64,000 bases of DNA from the NCBI GenBank assembly GCA_035578905.1, contig JAQJVL010000327.1, positions 567,001-631,000 of the forward strand, in the 5' to 3' direction. This document shows positions 34,741-46,075 of this stretch, piece by piece. The DNA comes from Stictocephala bisonia. Its lineage: Eukaryota; Arthropoda; Insecta; Hemiptera; Membracidae. The notes under the pieces are model-generated. The model was not told the origin of the DNA. It saw nothing but the letters and a program-made list of their open reading frames with translations, and did no database searches. The position numbers and the translations under genes were made by a program. Every line of letters starts with the position of its first letter. The first letter of the stretch is position 1.

Positions 34741-35280
34741 GCTTTATAATTTTACATTGACAGTAGTAAATTTTCCTAAGTTGACGGTCAGTTAGAAATT
34801 TAAAAACTATATATGTTTTGAAATTCTCCTTATCATATATTTTAGTTTATATTATAGTTTTTAATGATATTATAAAATTTAATAAACACAATATCATAAA
34901 AATTATATGGCTCTTCACATTAAAAGTGTTTTATAAATTATTATCATTGCTAATATAAACAACTTTTTGAAAATAAAAATTACAATATGTATAGTTTAGA
35001 AAAAAATAAGAATGTATTTACGAAATACGTGGATTGCCCGTGAGTTGAATTATTTATTCACTATTAAGAATTTTAATAAAAAACGTTGTGTACTATTATA
35101 ATTAATCTATTACTAGGTTTTTTCTTCATTCTGTATGTCCTATGTGATAAGAATTCTACTATAGCATATTATGAATAATATATGAGGATAAAGTCAATAT
35201 ATATTTCATAACAAGAGTGGAAAATGGGATTTTGCATGTTCGAGACCATACGTTTGAAGTGCGAGACTTGTCGAGCACTT
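34741..35280. other. AT-rich DNA, nothing recognised
   Basis: The last 60 bp (TGCGAGACTTGTCGAGCACTT) introduce GTCGAG phrases that recur in the next repeat. Confidence 0.45.
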
Positions 35281-35528
35281 CAATTGGTCGAGAACACGCA
35301 AAAAATTTCACTTGAGTTTTGAACGATATTTTTCACAACACTACTGAATAAAAAATTTTGGAATGTTAAATTTTTATTTAATTAGGAACATTTTATGAAA
35401 TCAGCAATTGGTCGAGAACATGCAAAAAATTTCACTTGAGTTTTGAACGAGATTTTTCACAACACTACTGAATAAAAAATTTTGGAATGTTAAATTTTTA
35501 TTTAATTAGGAACATTTTATAAAATCAG
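35281..35528. repeat. 124-bp direct duplication
   Basis: Two adjacent near-identical copies begin CAATTGGTCGAGAACA at 35281 and 35405. They differ at three or four bases, so this is a recent local duplication. Each contains TATTTTTCACAACACTACTG or a close variant. The reverse complement of that phrase recurs at 36076-36096, on the far side of the recombinase relic. Confidence 0.9.
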
Positions 35529-35638
35529 CCCTACTATTTTAAATGCACAGTTAAATTAATTTTACAGTTATGACTTTTAAAAATATATATTCCTTTATTA
35601 GGAATTTTATTCAATACATTCAATATATTGTTCTCTGT

Positions 35639-35991
35639 TTAATGACCACTTTCCTCATCTGTTTCCTCAAATATATCATCAATCTTGAAAAATTCATCGA
35701 CCTCTTGTTTACTTGTGCTTGCTTTTTCGGCAATTTCAGTGGAGGTAGAGGCGGTTATTGGAGCAAATAGTTTTTGGACACCTGTATTTTTCTTGCAATT
35801 GAGTCTTCTATGTATCCTTCAGCAACATTAGAAGATTTCCAGCCTCCATGGCGGTTTAGTGTAAGCAAGTCACCGCCTCCTTCTACTAGCATGGAAGCTG
35901 ATGTCAAGGGCACAGGCACTTCTATTTCAGTTGGCGAAACGATAACAAGAACGTTTTTAAAAGATTTTGGAAAATTTTCGATCGTAAACAA
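35639..35991 (-). pseudogene. tyrosine recombinase C-terminus (Crypton-like), broken
   Basis: On the minus strand the frame reads GGGDLLTLNRHGGWKSSNVA then EGYIEDSIARK. This is the end of a tyrosine recombinase catalytic domain as found in Crypton and related eukaryotic elements: the H/W position (HGGW) followed by the nucleophile Tyr in EGYIE. The expected upstream His-x-x-Arg block (SFRR-type) is not intact, and a stop cuts the frame just before 35991. After LQ and a stop, a one-base shift continues an acidic tail (KQEVDEFFKIDDIFEETDEE, then SGH and stop) to 35639. Catalysis is therefore impossible as encoded. I infer a dead element fragment. The Crypton assignment is from motif memory only. 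Confidence 0.6.
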
Positions 35992-36527
35992 TGTTACTAT
36001 AGACTGTCAGCAATAGACAGCTGTGGGAAATATGACGTTTCGCTGGTTATAAACACTTAACGAAAACAGCTGAACTCATGGTAGTGTTGTGAAAAATATG
36101 TTACTAAGGATTCCTAAATCGAAAAAGATACTTTAGTTGTCTATGGTGAAATAAAAACGAGATTTTACAAAATACGGGAAATGCTGTATATTTAAATGAG
36201 TGGGTTTGCTAAAAAAGTAGTAAATAAATTAACTTTATGGTGTGGTACAGTAGTCATATTGTCAATCTTGGGTTTATTGCCAACAAAACTATTTTACAGT
36301 CATTATTATACCTAGTAAAATTTGTGGTTGTTCTTTATGTTTCATTATGGGTAAATATATAAGTTTCAATTAAACATTCATAATTTAAATAATGTGATGC
36401 AATGTCGTGGCGTTAGATAATATTTGTAACTCTGCATTTAGTTATGATATACGTAAAACTCCATAGTCAATATTTTTAAATTTAATAGTGTATCTGTGGA
36501 TGAGTAGCATCTTAAACTATTTTACCG
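35992..36527. other. no gene; inverted partner of the 124-bp repeat
   Basis: 36076-36096 (GTAGTGTTGTGAAAAATATG) is the reverse complement of the CATATTTTTCACAACACTAC-like phrase at about 35326 and 35450. The recombinase relic therefore lies between inverted matches. Otherwise nothing is seen. Confidence 0.5.
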
Positions 36528-36530
36528 TAG

Positions 36531-36596
36531 TTTCAATTTTGCGATCTTTGAGTTTCAATCTTGCGATCTTTGAATTTTAATCTTGCGATCTAGATC
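36531..36596. repeat. 22-bp tandem repeat, three copies
   Basis: TTTCAATTTTGCGATCTTTGAG, TTTCAATCTTGCGATCTTTG and TTTTAATCTTGCGATCTAGA follow head to tail. Confidence 0.85.
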
Positions 36597-37584
36597 TGGT
36601 ACAGTGGTTAGTTAATGACTATGAGACAGAATATGAGGTAAAATGCATTGCCAAGCTAGTTTTACGTGTTTTGGCAGTAGAATATGACGGATTGTACTAC
36701 TGGCAAGTTAAAGTGGTCAATAAAATAGCCTTAATGAGCTAAAAGGTGCAGCTAGTTACTGAGGTTAATGAGTTAAGGCTTTATAAACATATGATTAGTG
36801 CAGTTTTTAAACAATGTAAACATGAAAAGTTTAAAAGGTAAGGTGAGTTATAAGAACAAATATACAGTTATATCAGTTATGTTTGAAAGTTGGAATGTGT
36901 AAAATAATTATTAATTTTTTTTAAGGAATTGCAAAAAATTAAATGAAAAGAATGATAACAGATTCGTAATAGCAATTAAGGACAAACGGTAAAATTTTTA
37001 AAATCGTTATTGTTCAAATTATTAGTAATAACCACATTTCAAAGAGTACTACTGTAATATTATCGCTTGAAATGACTTTTCATTGAAAGGACTCAACACA
37101 CAGTTAAATTTTACTTTTATATGCTACTAACAACTTAAATTAGTGCACAGAATAAATTAACAAAGATTGAAAATAACTACGTTTTTCATGATTTTCTAGT
37201 TCAAATAATTAGTCGATTTTTAAATATGAAAATTTATAACAGTTATTATATCCAATCCTTTTAGTAAAAGCTGCAAAAGGCAAATCTAGACTAATATTTA
37301 ATTTTAAAACAATTCTTTCACAATAAAGTGTAAATATGTTATAGTAAAACTTGAATGCTGAGACTATTTTTTTTATTAATTATGCTCAAAATCGTCTAAA
37401 GATTTAATCACCACTTTTAAAGGTATATTTATATCAAAATTACTTATGTATATGAAATCAAATTGTATATAGACACCTTACTGAAAGTATCCTTACTGAA
37501 TAAATGAATTTGTGCCAAGTGGCACTTAAAATTGAAGTAGATTGATTAAAAATTTGGGTAAAAATAGTTTAGCTAAGATTTATT

Positions 37585-37586
<2 letters not shown>
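36597..37586. other. AT-rich DNA, nothing recognised
   Basis: No gene or repeat is supported. Confidence 0.5.

Positions 37587-37670
<84 letters not shown>
37587..37670. repeat. compound (AC)n(AT)n microsatellite
   Basis: About 23 AC units pass directly into about 19 AT units. This is a common compound microsatellite. Confidence 0.97.
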
Positions 37671-37674
<4 letters not shown>

Positions 37675-37763
37675 AATACATGCTACAACCAATATACATT
37701 TTTATATTTGTTGTGTAATTATTTATGTTTTAAGCATGGAATTACTTCATTTAACAATAATCT

Positions 37764-38085
37764 ATTCACGAATGAACAATTAATATTTTGATTGTTTTGA
37801 ATGAAACAAATTTCTGATTGTAACAGGTGAAAACCAATTTCAGTATATATTTAATATCTGTTATACTTTTTCCTCACTCTAACAAGTTGAATATCTTATA
37901 TTAAATAATTATTATAGTTCTATAATAATTATTATAGTTAAATAATTATTATAGTTCTATAATAATTATTTAATATAAGATATTCAACTTGTTAGAGTGA
38001 GGAAAAAGTATAACAGATATTAAATATATACTGAAATTGGTTTTCACCTGTTACAATCAGAAACATTAATAGTTCATTCGTGAAT
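37764..38085. repeat. 322-bp palindrome with perfect 105-bp arms
   Basis: 37811-37915 and 37959-38063 are reverse complements along what I read as their full 105 bp without a mismatch, around a 43-bp spacer. The spacer is itself made of TATAATAATTATTATAG repeats and partly symmetrical. Outside, the complementarity resumes to ATTCACGAATGAAC (37764) and GTTCATTCGTGAAT (38072-38085). The left arm there carries about 26 bp absent from the right. A transcript would be a very long hairpin. It could be a foldback element, an hpRNA locus, or a template-switch or assembly artefact. Confidence 0.95.
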
Positions 38086-39174
38086 ATGTTATGAACTTAT
38101 TCTTATACGATATTATTATATGAATATCGTGAACCTATTTTTATGAACATGTTATGTATTTTTAATAACATCTCTTTTTCGTTCACAATGGTCAGAACTG
38201 TTCTGGAGTTTAAGTTTTTGCCAATATTGACGAAATGTTTATTTCTTTTAACACCAAACACACAAGGATTTTCAAATTCCAAGACTTTTCTTGACTTATT
38301 ACCAGAGAATTTATAAACTATACTACACTTATATACACTCTTATAAGTACTCTAAATATTTTCAGTATTTTACCAGATTCCGTAAAATTAATAAATAGTA
38401 TAAAATCTTGTAAAATTAAATTCAGAAGTGGGATTAATTAACAGCATAATATAAAGAATATAATTAAATCAACTTAAGACGTTAATAGAAACTATATGAC
38501 TGCATTGAAACTATAAATTATAAGATTTCAGCTGATCAAATAAGTTAATTTAAAAAATGTAATGTTCCAGTCTGTTCAGTATTATCATAAGTGCATTGAC
38601 TTCAGCACTTAAACATTTTATTGGGTGATAAAAATGATTGTAATTGTTGAGGGAATCTGAAAACAGGTCATGTTTTACCTTTGAGGCTCTAAATATCCTA
38701 ACCACAATCACGATTAATTTGAATATGTTTTATAATTTCAGGTAACATTTTTGTTTTGTTATCAGATTATATTTTAGTATTTACTTTTAAAAATAGACAA
38801 AAGAAGATATAAAAGGCTTTTACAAGAAACCAATTTTAAAACTCTGAACTTGTAACGTATATTGTATGGTTTACGGGAAATAGATTATGTCTTTCTTTCT
38901 TAATTCACTAACAGTTCAATAGCAAGCCATAATTTATTGCTTTTAAAAACTAAAGAAGCATTTCAATTTGAACTGGGAACTGGAATACACCTCTAATATC
39001 AAATTTAACTTCCTCTTAAATAACTCTTTGTTAACTTGGACAAATCTGAAAAGTGTTCTTTGTAGCTTTATATAATAACATTTGTTTTAATTTAACTTAA
39101 TAAAAATAATGTTATTACTAAATCTTTAGTTTTTTTTAGTTTTTATGAGGCATTCTTGATCAACAAAATACTTA
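38086..39174. other. AT-rich DNA, nothing recognised
   Basis: No coding frame or repeat is supported. Confidence 0.5.
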
Positions 39175-39360
39175 ATTGTTTCCAAACAGACCACTCCCTC
39201 GTTGCATAGATGTCAAGAAAGCAATTTAAAGTTTCTTCAGGCCTTAACGCAGATGGTCACTGTCGACTTGAAGAATAAAAGTTTCCCCCAGTTTGGCATA
39301 ATTTGTCAATTTCGGAAATCTATTCAACCTCTTATTTCCATTTTATTGCTGCTGAATAAT
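39175..39360. repeat. dispersed repeat, copy 1 (partner at 50164)
   Basis: Shares with 50164-50352 the ordered phrases TTTCCAAACAGAC, CATAGATGTCAAGAAAGCAA, TTTAAAGTTTCTTCA, TTAACGCAGATGGTCACTG, TTTGGCATA and TTTCGGAAAT, at about 75-80% identity. The product or element type is unknown and there is no open frame. Confidence 0.8.
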
Positions 39361-40701
39361 TTTCAATTGATATTTTATTAGGTTCTCCCACCTTATGAGA
39401 GTATTTATCTTATCAAACTTATGGCGTCTTATTTGAACAAGTGTATTTACACTTTCACAGTTGCTTATTACAACAGATATTCAAAATCAATTATTATTTC
39501 ATTAATGTTTTATTGAATTTTAACAGCCAAATTAAGTGGCATTCATAGTATATACAGCAGTTTTTTAATATTACATAGCATTTTTTTTTTTTTAAGGAAT
39601 CATTATTACCTTAAAGGAATATTACTGTACATTTCATACTGTAGACTGTAGTCAGAGTGACCTTGGTGGGTACTGAATAGGTATTGAAAAATCATGATTT
39701 GTCCTACAATCAGCATACTTTTTCATAATTGCCTGTTTGGGGTTTTTTACGGTTTTGGCTGAATAATTAATTTCAAAAGAACGAATCTTTTTTTATAAGT
39801 TACTTATTCACCTCAAGATATCCGATAGGTGGGCAGGTGTGATATCATCATGTACGAGAGGTAAGTGATTAGTTCAGCCATCGTGGTATGAGTGGTGTGA
39901 GTGTGTTAGGCAACAGAACGCACGTAGCGTGGGTGTGCGTGTTAAGACATATTGATTTTACCTTGTTCAGGTTGCTTTTCTCAAATAAATTTATTTTACA
40001 TATTACGTCGATTCAACTATCCTAATAGTATAATTCATTTAGTTTTTCTTTTAACTAACCACATTTTGCTAAGAAATCAGGTTGTTTTTATTAACTTTAC
40101 CACAGATAGTTGCATATAGAATAATAGTTATATGAAAATTAAACTCAACTGCAACAACATCTGGAAAAGCGATAAATTTGTGTTACAATTTGACGAACTT
40201 ATAATACAACCAAGAGCTAGAGTATATTTAAAGTGTGAAGTTGAGTTTATTTGAATGATTTCAAGTTTGATTGCAGAAAAGTGCATTTGTGTTGCAGTTT
40301 TTATATCAAGGATTTCTTACTTTTGAATAAAGTAAGGTGTCTAATCCCGTACCAATCCTAGTTAGAAGTCATCAAATAAACTCATAGTCCCAAATAGTAA
40401 CTAATTTCAATAAAATTCAACATAACACGCCATTCATTTCCCCAAAAATAAGTTGCATAAACGTCATTTAATAGGCAACAAAATTATAGTTCATTTACTG
40501 AACCTCTCAACTTGACATGAGATCTCACCTACGGCAAGTGCTGGAACTACGAAGAGATTGAGAATGCTACGACCTATGTCATGACGATAGTAGCCAGCCG
40601 TAACCTTTTTAACTCCTTAAGGGTGCCGTTCCGCTCCCCGAAAAGTGCTCAAAACGTGGAGGGTTTTCTATTTAAACAAATATTAATCGGATAACAACAC
40701 T
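39361..40701. other. no gene recognised
   Basis: AT-rich with two GC-richer patches (39830-39950 and 40500-40670). Neither carries a frame or motif that I recognise. Confidence 0.45.
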
Positions 40702-40976
40702 TGAAGTGTCATTTTAGGTGAAAGTCTGTTCTAGTGATAATGATGATGAAGATGATTTTTGTAAAACGATTTGTTTTTTATTGTTTTTGCTATAGCTAAA
40801 TTTGAACTATAACAGAAAAAAGTGTAGTGTTGTGATAATGATGAAGTGTCATTTTAGGTGAAAGTCTGTTCTAGTGATAATGATTATGAAGATGATTTTT
40901 GTAAAACGATTTGTTTTTATTGTTTTTACTATAGCTAAATGTGAACTATAACAGGAAAAAGTGTAGTGTTGTGATT
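40702..40976. repeat. 140-bp direct duplication
   Basis: Two adjacent copies (starts 40702 and 40842) share TGAAGTGTCATTTTAGGTGA, AAGTCTGTTCTAGTGATAAT and AAGTGTAGTGTTGTGAT. They differ by a handful of changes. No frame is preserved. Confidence 0.92.
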
Positions 40977-41172
40977 GAATCAATATTCGTTATAAAATAA
41001 TTTAATATTTGGGGCTTGAAATATCATTCCTGATTATTTTTAATTAAGCGTGTCATAATATCAACCTATGATACATAAATTAGTTTGAACCTTCAGTAAT
41101 CATACGGTCATTATAATAATTAACATGTACTATATAGTTAAAAATGGTTCGTCTAATACTACAAAGCCCATA

Positions 41173-41548
41173 GTAAATAAATTACAAGTTTTTATCGATA
41201 AATGTTTCAGAAGAATTCTAAACATTTACGAGCCTGCCATTATTTTAAACGCTGAGTAGTGGCATAGATGTAACCAATGTTGGGGAGACGATGAAGAAAA
41301 GGAAGTACAGTTGGATAGGGAACACTCTCAGGATACCTATAAACACCATAAGTAGACAAGTGCTAGAATTCTATCCTCAACGTAAAAGGAGGAGAGGGAG
41401 ACCGAGACAGACGTGGCGAGGGAAAGTGGAGAGAAATTTAGGAAGAAGAGATGACCAGTGGAGAGATAAGTGTTTGTCACAGAACAGAGTTCGGTGGAGA
41501 TCCTCCGTTACAGCCCTACGTCCCTGTAGTTGTCTGGTACGTCCCTAA
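41173..41548 (+). pseudogene. C-terminal tail of a LINE ORF2 (RTE-like)
   Basis: The plus strand reads VNKLQVFIDKCFRRILNIYE then ...LNAE, stop, WHRCNQC. After a frame change it continues RKYSWIGNTLRIPINTISRQ, VLEFYPQRKRRRGRPRQTWR and NRVRWRSSVTAL. The order KLQxFIxKCLRRIL, ELWxRxNQ, RRKWxWIGHTLR, NPQGKRRRGRPRxTWRR and RxRWR is the familiar C-terminus downstream of the RT domain in many invertebrate non-LTR ORFs of the RTE-like group. The RT itself, with YADD, is absent, so this is a 5'-truncated 3' end, as target-primed retrotransposition leaves. One stop and one frameshift make it dead. The reading frame runs directly into the 36-bp minisatellite. Confidence 0.7.
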
Positions 41549-42108
41549 GCGGTAGAGTGGCTGTCTGGGCCAGTCGACGTCCAAGCGGTAACGTGGCTGT
41601 CTGGGCCTGTCGACTTCCAAGCGGTAGCTCGGCTGTCTGGGCCTGTTGACTTCGAAGCGGTAGCGTGGCTGTCTGAGCCTGTCAACTTCCAAGCGGTAGT
41701 GTGGCTGTCTGGGCCTGTCAACATCCAAGCGGTACTGTGGCTGTCTGGGCATGTCGACTTCCAAGCGGTAGTGTGGCTGTCTGGGCCTGTCAACTTCCAG
41801 GTGGTAGTGTGGCTGTCTGGGCCTGTCAACTTCCAAGTGGTAGCGTGGCTATCTGGGCTTGTTGAATTCCAAACAGTAACGTGGCTGTTTGGGCCTGTCG
41901 AATTCCAAGTGGTAGCGTGGCTGTCTGGGCCTGTCAACTTACAAGCGGTAGCGTAGCTGTCTGGGCTTGTCGACTTCCAAGTGATAGCTTGGCTGTTTGG
42001 GCCTATCAACTTACAATCGGTAGCTTGACTGTCTGGGCCTGTCATCTTACAAGTGGTAGGGTGGCTGTCTGGGCCTGTTGACTTCCAAGCGGTAGCTTGG
42101 TAGTTCAT
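41520..42108. repeat. 36-bp minisatellite, about 16 copies
   Basis: Units GTGGCTGTCTGGGCCTGTCG then ACTTCCAAGCGGTAGC repeat with period 36. Because 36 is a multiple of three, frames stay open on both strands, including a 187-codon minus-strand frame with a 12-residue repeat (WKSTGPDSHATA-like). I see no signal peptide, splice context or asymmetry favouring one strand, so I call it repeat, not gene. It starts exactly where the LINE tail ends and may have grown from its 3' UTR. Confidence 0.9.
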
Positions 42109-43990
42109 GAAACGACCACCTTAAAACCTTGCATGGTTGTCACTTACTTGTTCATCTAAGTAACCTATATTTTTTTAATATGTGTGAAACATTTTTCATA
42201 ACTTTTATGTTTTTCATGATGTATCATGGATGTTTGTTCTCTATTGTTTTTAGGTATCCAGATGCAACGTGCTCAATACAGCATGGAAAGTCAGAACTTC
42301 ACTAAAACTATGCTCGCTTATCTCAAGTCGGGAGATCCATTAAATCTTGTATATATTATCTTTACATCACTAAAACTTGCAGCGCTTTGAACATAGTTTA
42401 TGGGAGCTTAGCTGACGGGTAAATGGTAGTTTGAGCCTGTGCATGTAACATGGAAGAGACCAAAAATAGCCCACTCACCTGTAAAATAAGACCACAGCCA
42501 TTTATATGGTCTACGGCCAGTTATACTGTCATCCACACTAGTTTATGGCATCAATTTGCATTTTAAATGACCACTACTACACCCCAATCCTAATTTAGAT
42601 TCAAAATGGAGGACTTGAAGACTAATTCTTGAAAATTTACTGAAATAAATTGCACTTCATTATATGTTTTGTGTGGTACGTTTATAAAATTGTTTTGTCT
42701 ACTAAGAACATATGTAAAATTTTACACATATAGTTATAAATTGTAATACATTTTTTAGTCTAGCTCAATGTATAATAAACACTCGGTGTCTAAAAATCTA
42801 CAAATTTATTTGTATTTATTAGCTGTTATATCAATCAAACGTGTGAAAAGCGTTAATTCTTGACGGTATGTGTTTTTTGTGATAGTTTTCATTACTGATT
42901 TATGTCAAATAGCTACATCGTTTTTATTTATTTAACGAGTATTTTTTTAAAGTATTTTTTTTTAAAACCTTAAAAAAAATAAATATTAACGAGAATATTT
43001 ATTAAGTATTTTTTATGTTAAATTTCGGCTATACAGTCTAAATCCATTTTCAAACATTTAACAACATAGTTCTTAATTAAATATAAATTAATTATTAGAG
43101 CATATGTTTCTTAAAATATTTACCGGGTCATTTGATCAATGAAAACAGTTGAATATATACTATATAAATATTGATAAAAATTGTTTATAGTATACTAAAA
43201 AAAGCGTTATACGAACATTTTCAATCTAAATCCAAATAAAGTAAATTGTTATTATTATTTTAAGGATGCAGTAAGATGCTATTGCTAACTTATTAAACAT
43301 TACGTTTCTCTTTATGGATGAGTGTTAATATATTTAAATCTACTTAAACTTTTAGCTTTGTTTCATTACTAAAGTTCTCTAGCCATAATACATTATTAAT
43401 TCCTTAAAATGTACTTATATTTCAGTATCAATTACAGTTTATAATTTTAATATCTTATGTAGTACAATACATTTATAGATTTGTAATAGTTTCTTAAGTG
43501 TAAAATTATTTCAAAACCATCCCTGCAAGCTGGAGAGTATATTGTAAGCATTTCTCAATAGTTGTTTACTTTATTTACCATGTAAAGGGTTGGATCATAT
43601 TAAAAACCTTATAAAAACGAATTTTATCTTTGAAATTGTCAACCAAATTTCACAGATATTATTTTAAAGGACTTCATAAAAATATTATTAAAGGGAAGAA
43701 ATAAATTAAAAGTATGTAGGAGAAGTTTGTCAAACATAATGTAAACATTTTTAATTGTTTCATTATAATTAAATTAGAAAATTGTATTTAGAAAATGTTA
43801 AATATTGTAAGAACTGAGAGGTTTAGGAGTTTGGTTTGTTTTCCAAAAGTTTTCGATATAAATTCTCCAAGTTTTGAGAAAAATTCAGAATCTTCCCCTT
43901 TCAAATAAAAAGTAGTTTTTTTCCCATATAAATTAGCTAAATAACCAGTATTTTCACGTCTGTTAATTTCCTGTCAATTTCATGCGACAT
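42109..43990. other. AT-rich DNA, nothing recognised
   Basis: A mixed-composition patch at 42240-42610 holds no frame or motif that I recognise. Confidence 0.45.
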
Positions 43991-44039
43991 GTTTTCTGAA
44001 GGCAACATGTTTGGTTAGCTTTACCTGTTCAGATGTCCT

Positions 44040-44309
44040 GGTTTAGAGGGTTCTAATTGGTTGATTTAGCTTCTAGAGTTAAGGGGGTAAGTCTGTTGGT
44101 GGAAGGGTTGCGGGCGTTCGGACAGTTTGACGATATCTTCCTGAGTTTGACCACGTTCGATCCTCTTTCGAGTTCACGGCGACTTTACCGTTTCGGTGTT
44201 ACTTTTACCATAGCGGCAATTTTTCTTTGTTCGCGTTTGAGTGAGTGATTGAATGCCGGTCGAGCTTTGTTGTGGTCACTTTTGGATTTGAAACCTCCAG
44301 GACAGCTAC
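44040..44309 (+). promoter_or_regulatory. possible non-coding first exon before a GTAAGT donor
   Basis: A GC-richer 270-bp island ends AGGACAGCTAC|GTAAGTAATT at 44309/44310, a near-consensus 5' splice site. A strong acceptor, TTTCTTTTGTTTCCAG, lies at 47055-47070 on the same strand. The minus-strand LINE occupies the space between them. No long frame is preserved (the 63-codon frame at 44057 is unconvincing). I infer a candidate spliced non-coding transcript or 5' UTR. It could also be an unrecognised repeat. Confidence 0.25.
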
Positions 44310-44588
44310 GTAAGTAATTTTTACAAGTTTTCTTTAGTTAGAGATTTTCAGTAGGGTTTTAGAGATAATAATAATAATCTTTATTGTCATAAGAACATAA
44401 ATGTCATTGACAAAGTCATAATTTATGCAGAAACTGCCACGTCATATATATTTTTTTTTTTTTTGCTTAAGTCAATAACTAAAATAGAATATACTACAGG
44501 TACATTAATAACATTTATAACAATCAACAGCATCAATAAAGAAACAGCACTGGTAATCACATGCATTTCAATAAAATTATACTACATA

Positions 44589-46022
44589 TTATAATATAAT
44601 TTTTTCCACATCAAAAAACTCCTGAAGTGTGTAAAATGGATTCAAAATTAGCCAGTCATAAAACTTATCGCTAAAGTCTCTAATTGAATGCTTTTTAATT
44701 AATATATTTAACTTATTGTACACTTTAATTGATAATACACTATAGTTTTGAGACGTTTTTGTTAGTCTGTGCTTGCCTACGATTGCTAAATCCCTCCCTC
44801 TTGTGTTATATTTGTGTAAATTATTATGCAATTCTAGGTTCTGAGGATTCCTTAAAATATAGTTAATTAATTCATATATGTACAAATTAACTACAGTGGG
44901 GATTTTTAAATTAATGAAGTATGGCTTACAGTGTTCATTTGAATTTATATTTGAAATAATTCTAATAGTTTTCTTTTGTAAGACTAAAACCTCTTGGATT
45001 CTATTACAGTTTCCCCACAGTAATATTCCATATTTTATTATAGAATGAAAATATGCGAAATAGCTGCATCTGACATAATGAAGAGGCACAAAATGCATAA
45101 GTCGACTTAAGAGATAAACTATTCTTGAAAGCCTGTTTGTTAAATAGTCAATATGTGGACCCCAGTTCAACTTGCTGTCTAGGAAAATACCCAGAAATTT
45201 CACTGAATCAGCAAGCTCATAATTAAATGTAACGTTAGATTTTGGACGCAATGAGAATAGAATTTGCTGGGTTTTGTCTTCATTTAACTGTAGACCATTA
45301 GCTAAAAACCAATTTGAAGCTTCTGCTAAGGTTCTTTGGGAGAGTTCTTTAAGTTTGACAATGTCAGAATTAGAGTTGAGAAATGTTGTGTCGTCCGCAT
45401 AAAGCAAAGATTTTGTAGTCTTGATTGATTTGGAAAGATCATTTATATAAATAAGAAACAAGAGGGGACCCAGTACTGAGCCCTGGGGAACACCCCACAC
45501 AACATATACTTCTTTCGACCATTGATCTTTGGAAAAAACTTTTTGTTTACGATTGTCCAAATAAGATTTAAAAAAGTTCAAAGGGAATCCTTTAACACCA
45601 TAATGTTGAAGTTTTTTAATCAGGTCCAAATGACTAACGCAATCGAATGCTTTACTTAGGTCACACATAGAGGCTTGAGTGAAACTTCCATCTTCAACAG
45701 ATTTTATTACCAAATTTACTAGTTTTTCCACCGCATTCTCTGTAGATCTTCCACGACGGAAGCCAAACTGAGTGTTACTAAAAAGGCAATTGTCCTCTAG
45801 ATAATTATTTAATTGGTCATATGCAACCATTTCAATTATTTTCGATAAAATTGGCACCACAGATATCGGTCGGTAACTTTTTGGGTCATCTTTTGACCCT
45901 TTCTTAAAAATCGGGCAAACTTTCGAAACCTTTAATTCATCTGGGAATACCCCCTCCTGGAGACATTTATTAATGCACCAAGTGAGAGGCGTTATTATGC
46001 AATGAATTATTTTTTTAAGCAT
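44589..46022 (-). CDS. reverse transcriptase and C-terminal domain of a LINE ORF2
   Basis: 477 codons are open from the first Met. The true domain starts upstream (RLKNSNSSDVYYFSNN lies in frame before it, to about 46072). RT motifs in order: SYRPISVVP at residues 49-57, QFGFRRGRST near 85-94, the catalytic Asp in DLSKAFD at 121-127, GVPQGSVLGP at 177-186, and YADD at 208-211. Next come QLNEDKTQ and KFLGIFLDSKLNW, the thumb region. The C-terminal 190 residues end with the HKYNTRGRDL-type block usual in this group and have no zinc knuckle. The protein would copy the element's RNA at a nicked target. Without its endonuclease this copy cannot act alone. All three catalytic Asp positions are intact, unusual for so truncated an element. 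Confidence 0.9.
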   Translation of the reverse strand: MLKKIIHCIITPLTWCINKCLQEGVFPDELKVSKVCPIFKKGSKDDPKSYRPISVVPILSKIIEMVAYDQLNNYLEDNCLFSNTQFGFRRGRSTENAVEKLVNLVIKSVEDGSFTQASMCDLSKAFDCVSHLDLIKKLQHYGVKGFPLNFFKSYLDNRKQKVFSKDQWSKEVYVVWGVPQGSVLGPLLFLIYINDLSKSIKTTKSLLYADDTTFLNSNSDIVKLKELSQRTLAEASNWFLANGLQLNEDKTQQILFSLRPKSNVTFNYELADSVKFLGIFLDSKLNWGPHIDYLTNRLSRIVYLLSRLMHFVPLHYVRCSYFAYFHSIIKYGILLWGNCNRIQEVLVLQKKTIRIISNINSNEHCKPYFINLKIPTVVNLYIYELINYILRNPQNLELHNNLHKYNTRGRDLAIVGKHRLTKTSQNYSVLSIKVYNKLNILIKKHSIRDFSDKFYDWLILNPFYTLQEFFDVEKIIL

Positions 46023-46075
46023 ATTGTTTGAGAAATAGTAAACGTCAGAACTATTTGAGTTTTTTAACCTCTTAC

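Noticed and set aside
35570..36016. Plus-strand frames of 66 and 80 codons
   Set aside because: Shadows of the minus-strand tyrosine recombinase relic, which has the recognisable motif.
41545..42108. 187-residue protein with 12-residue repeats
   Set aside because: The 36-bp period keeps all frames without a stop in the unit open on both strands. There is no signal peptide or splice context.
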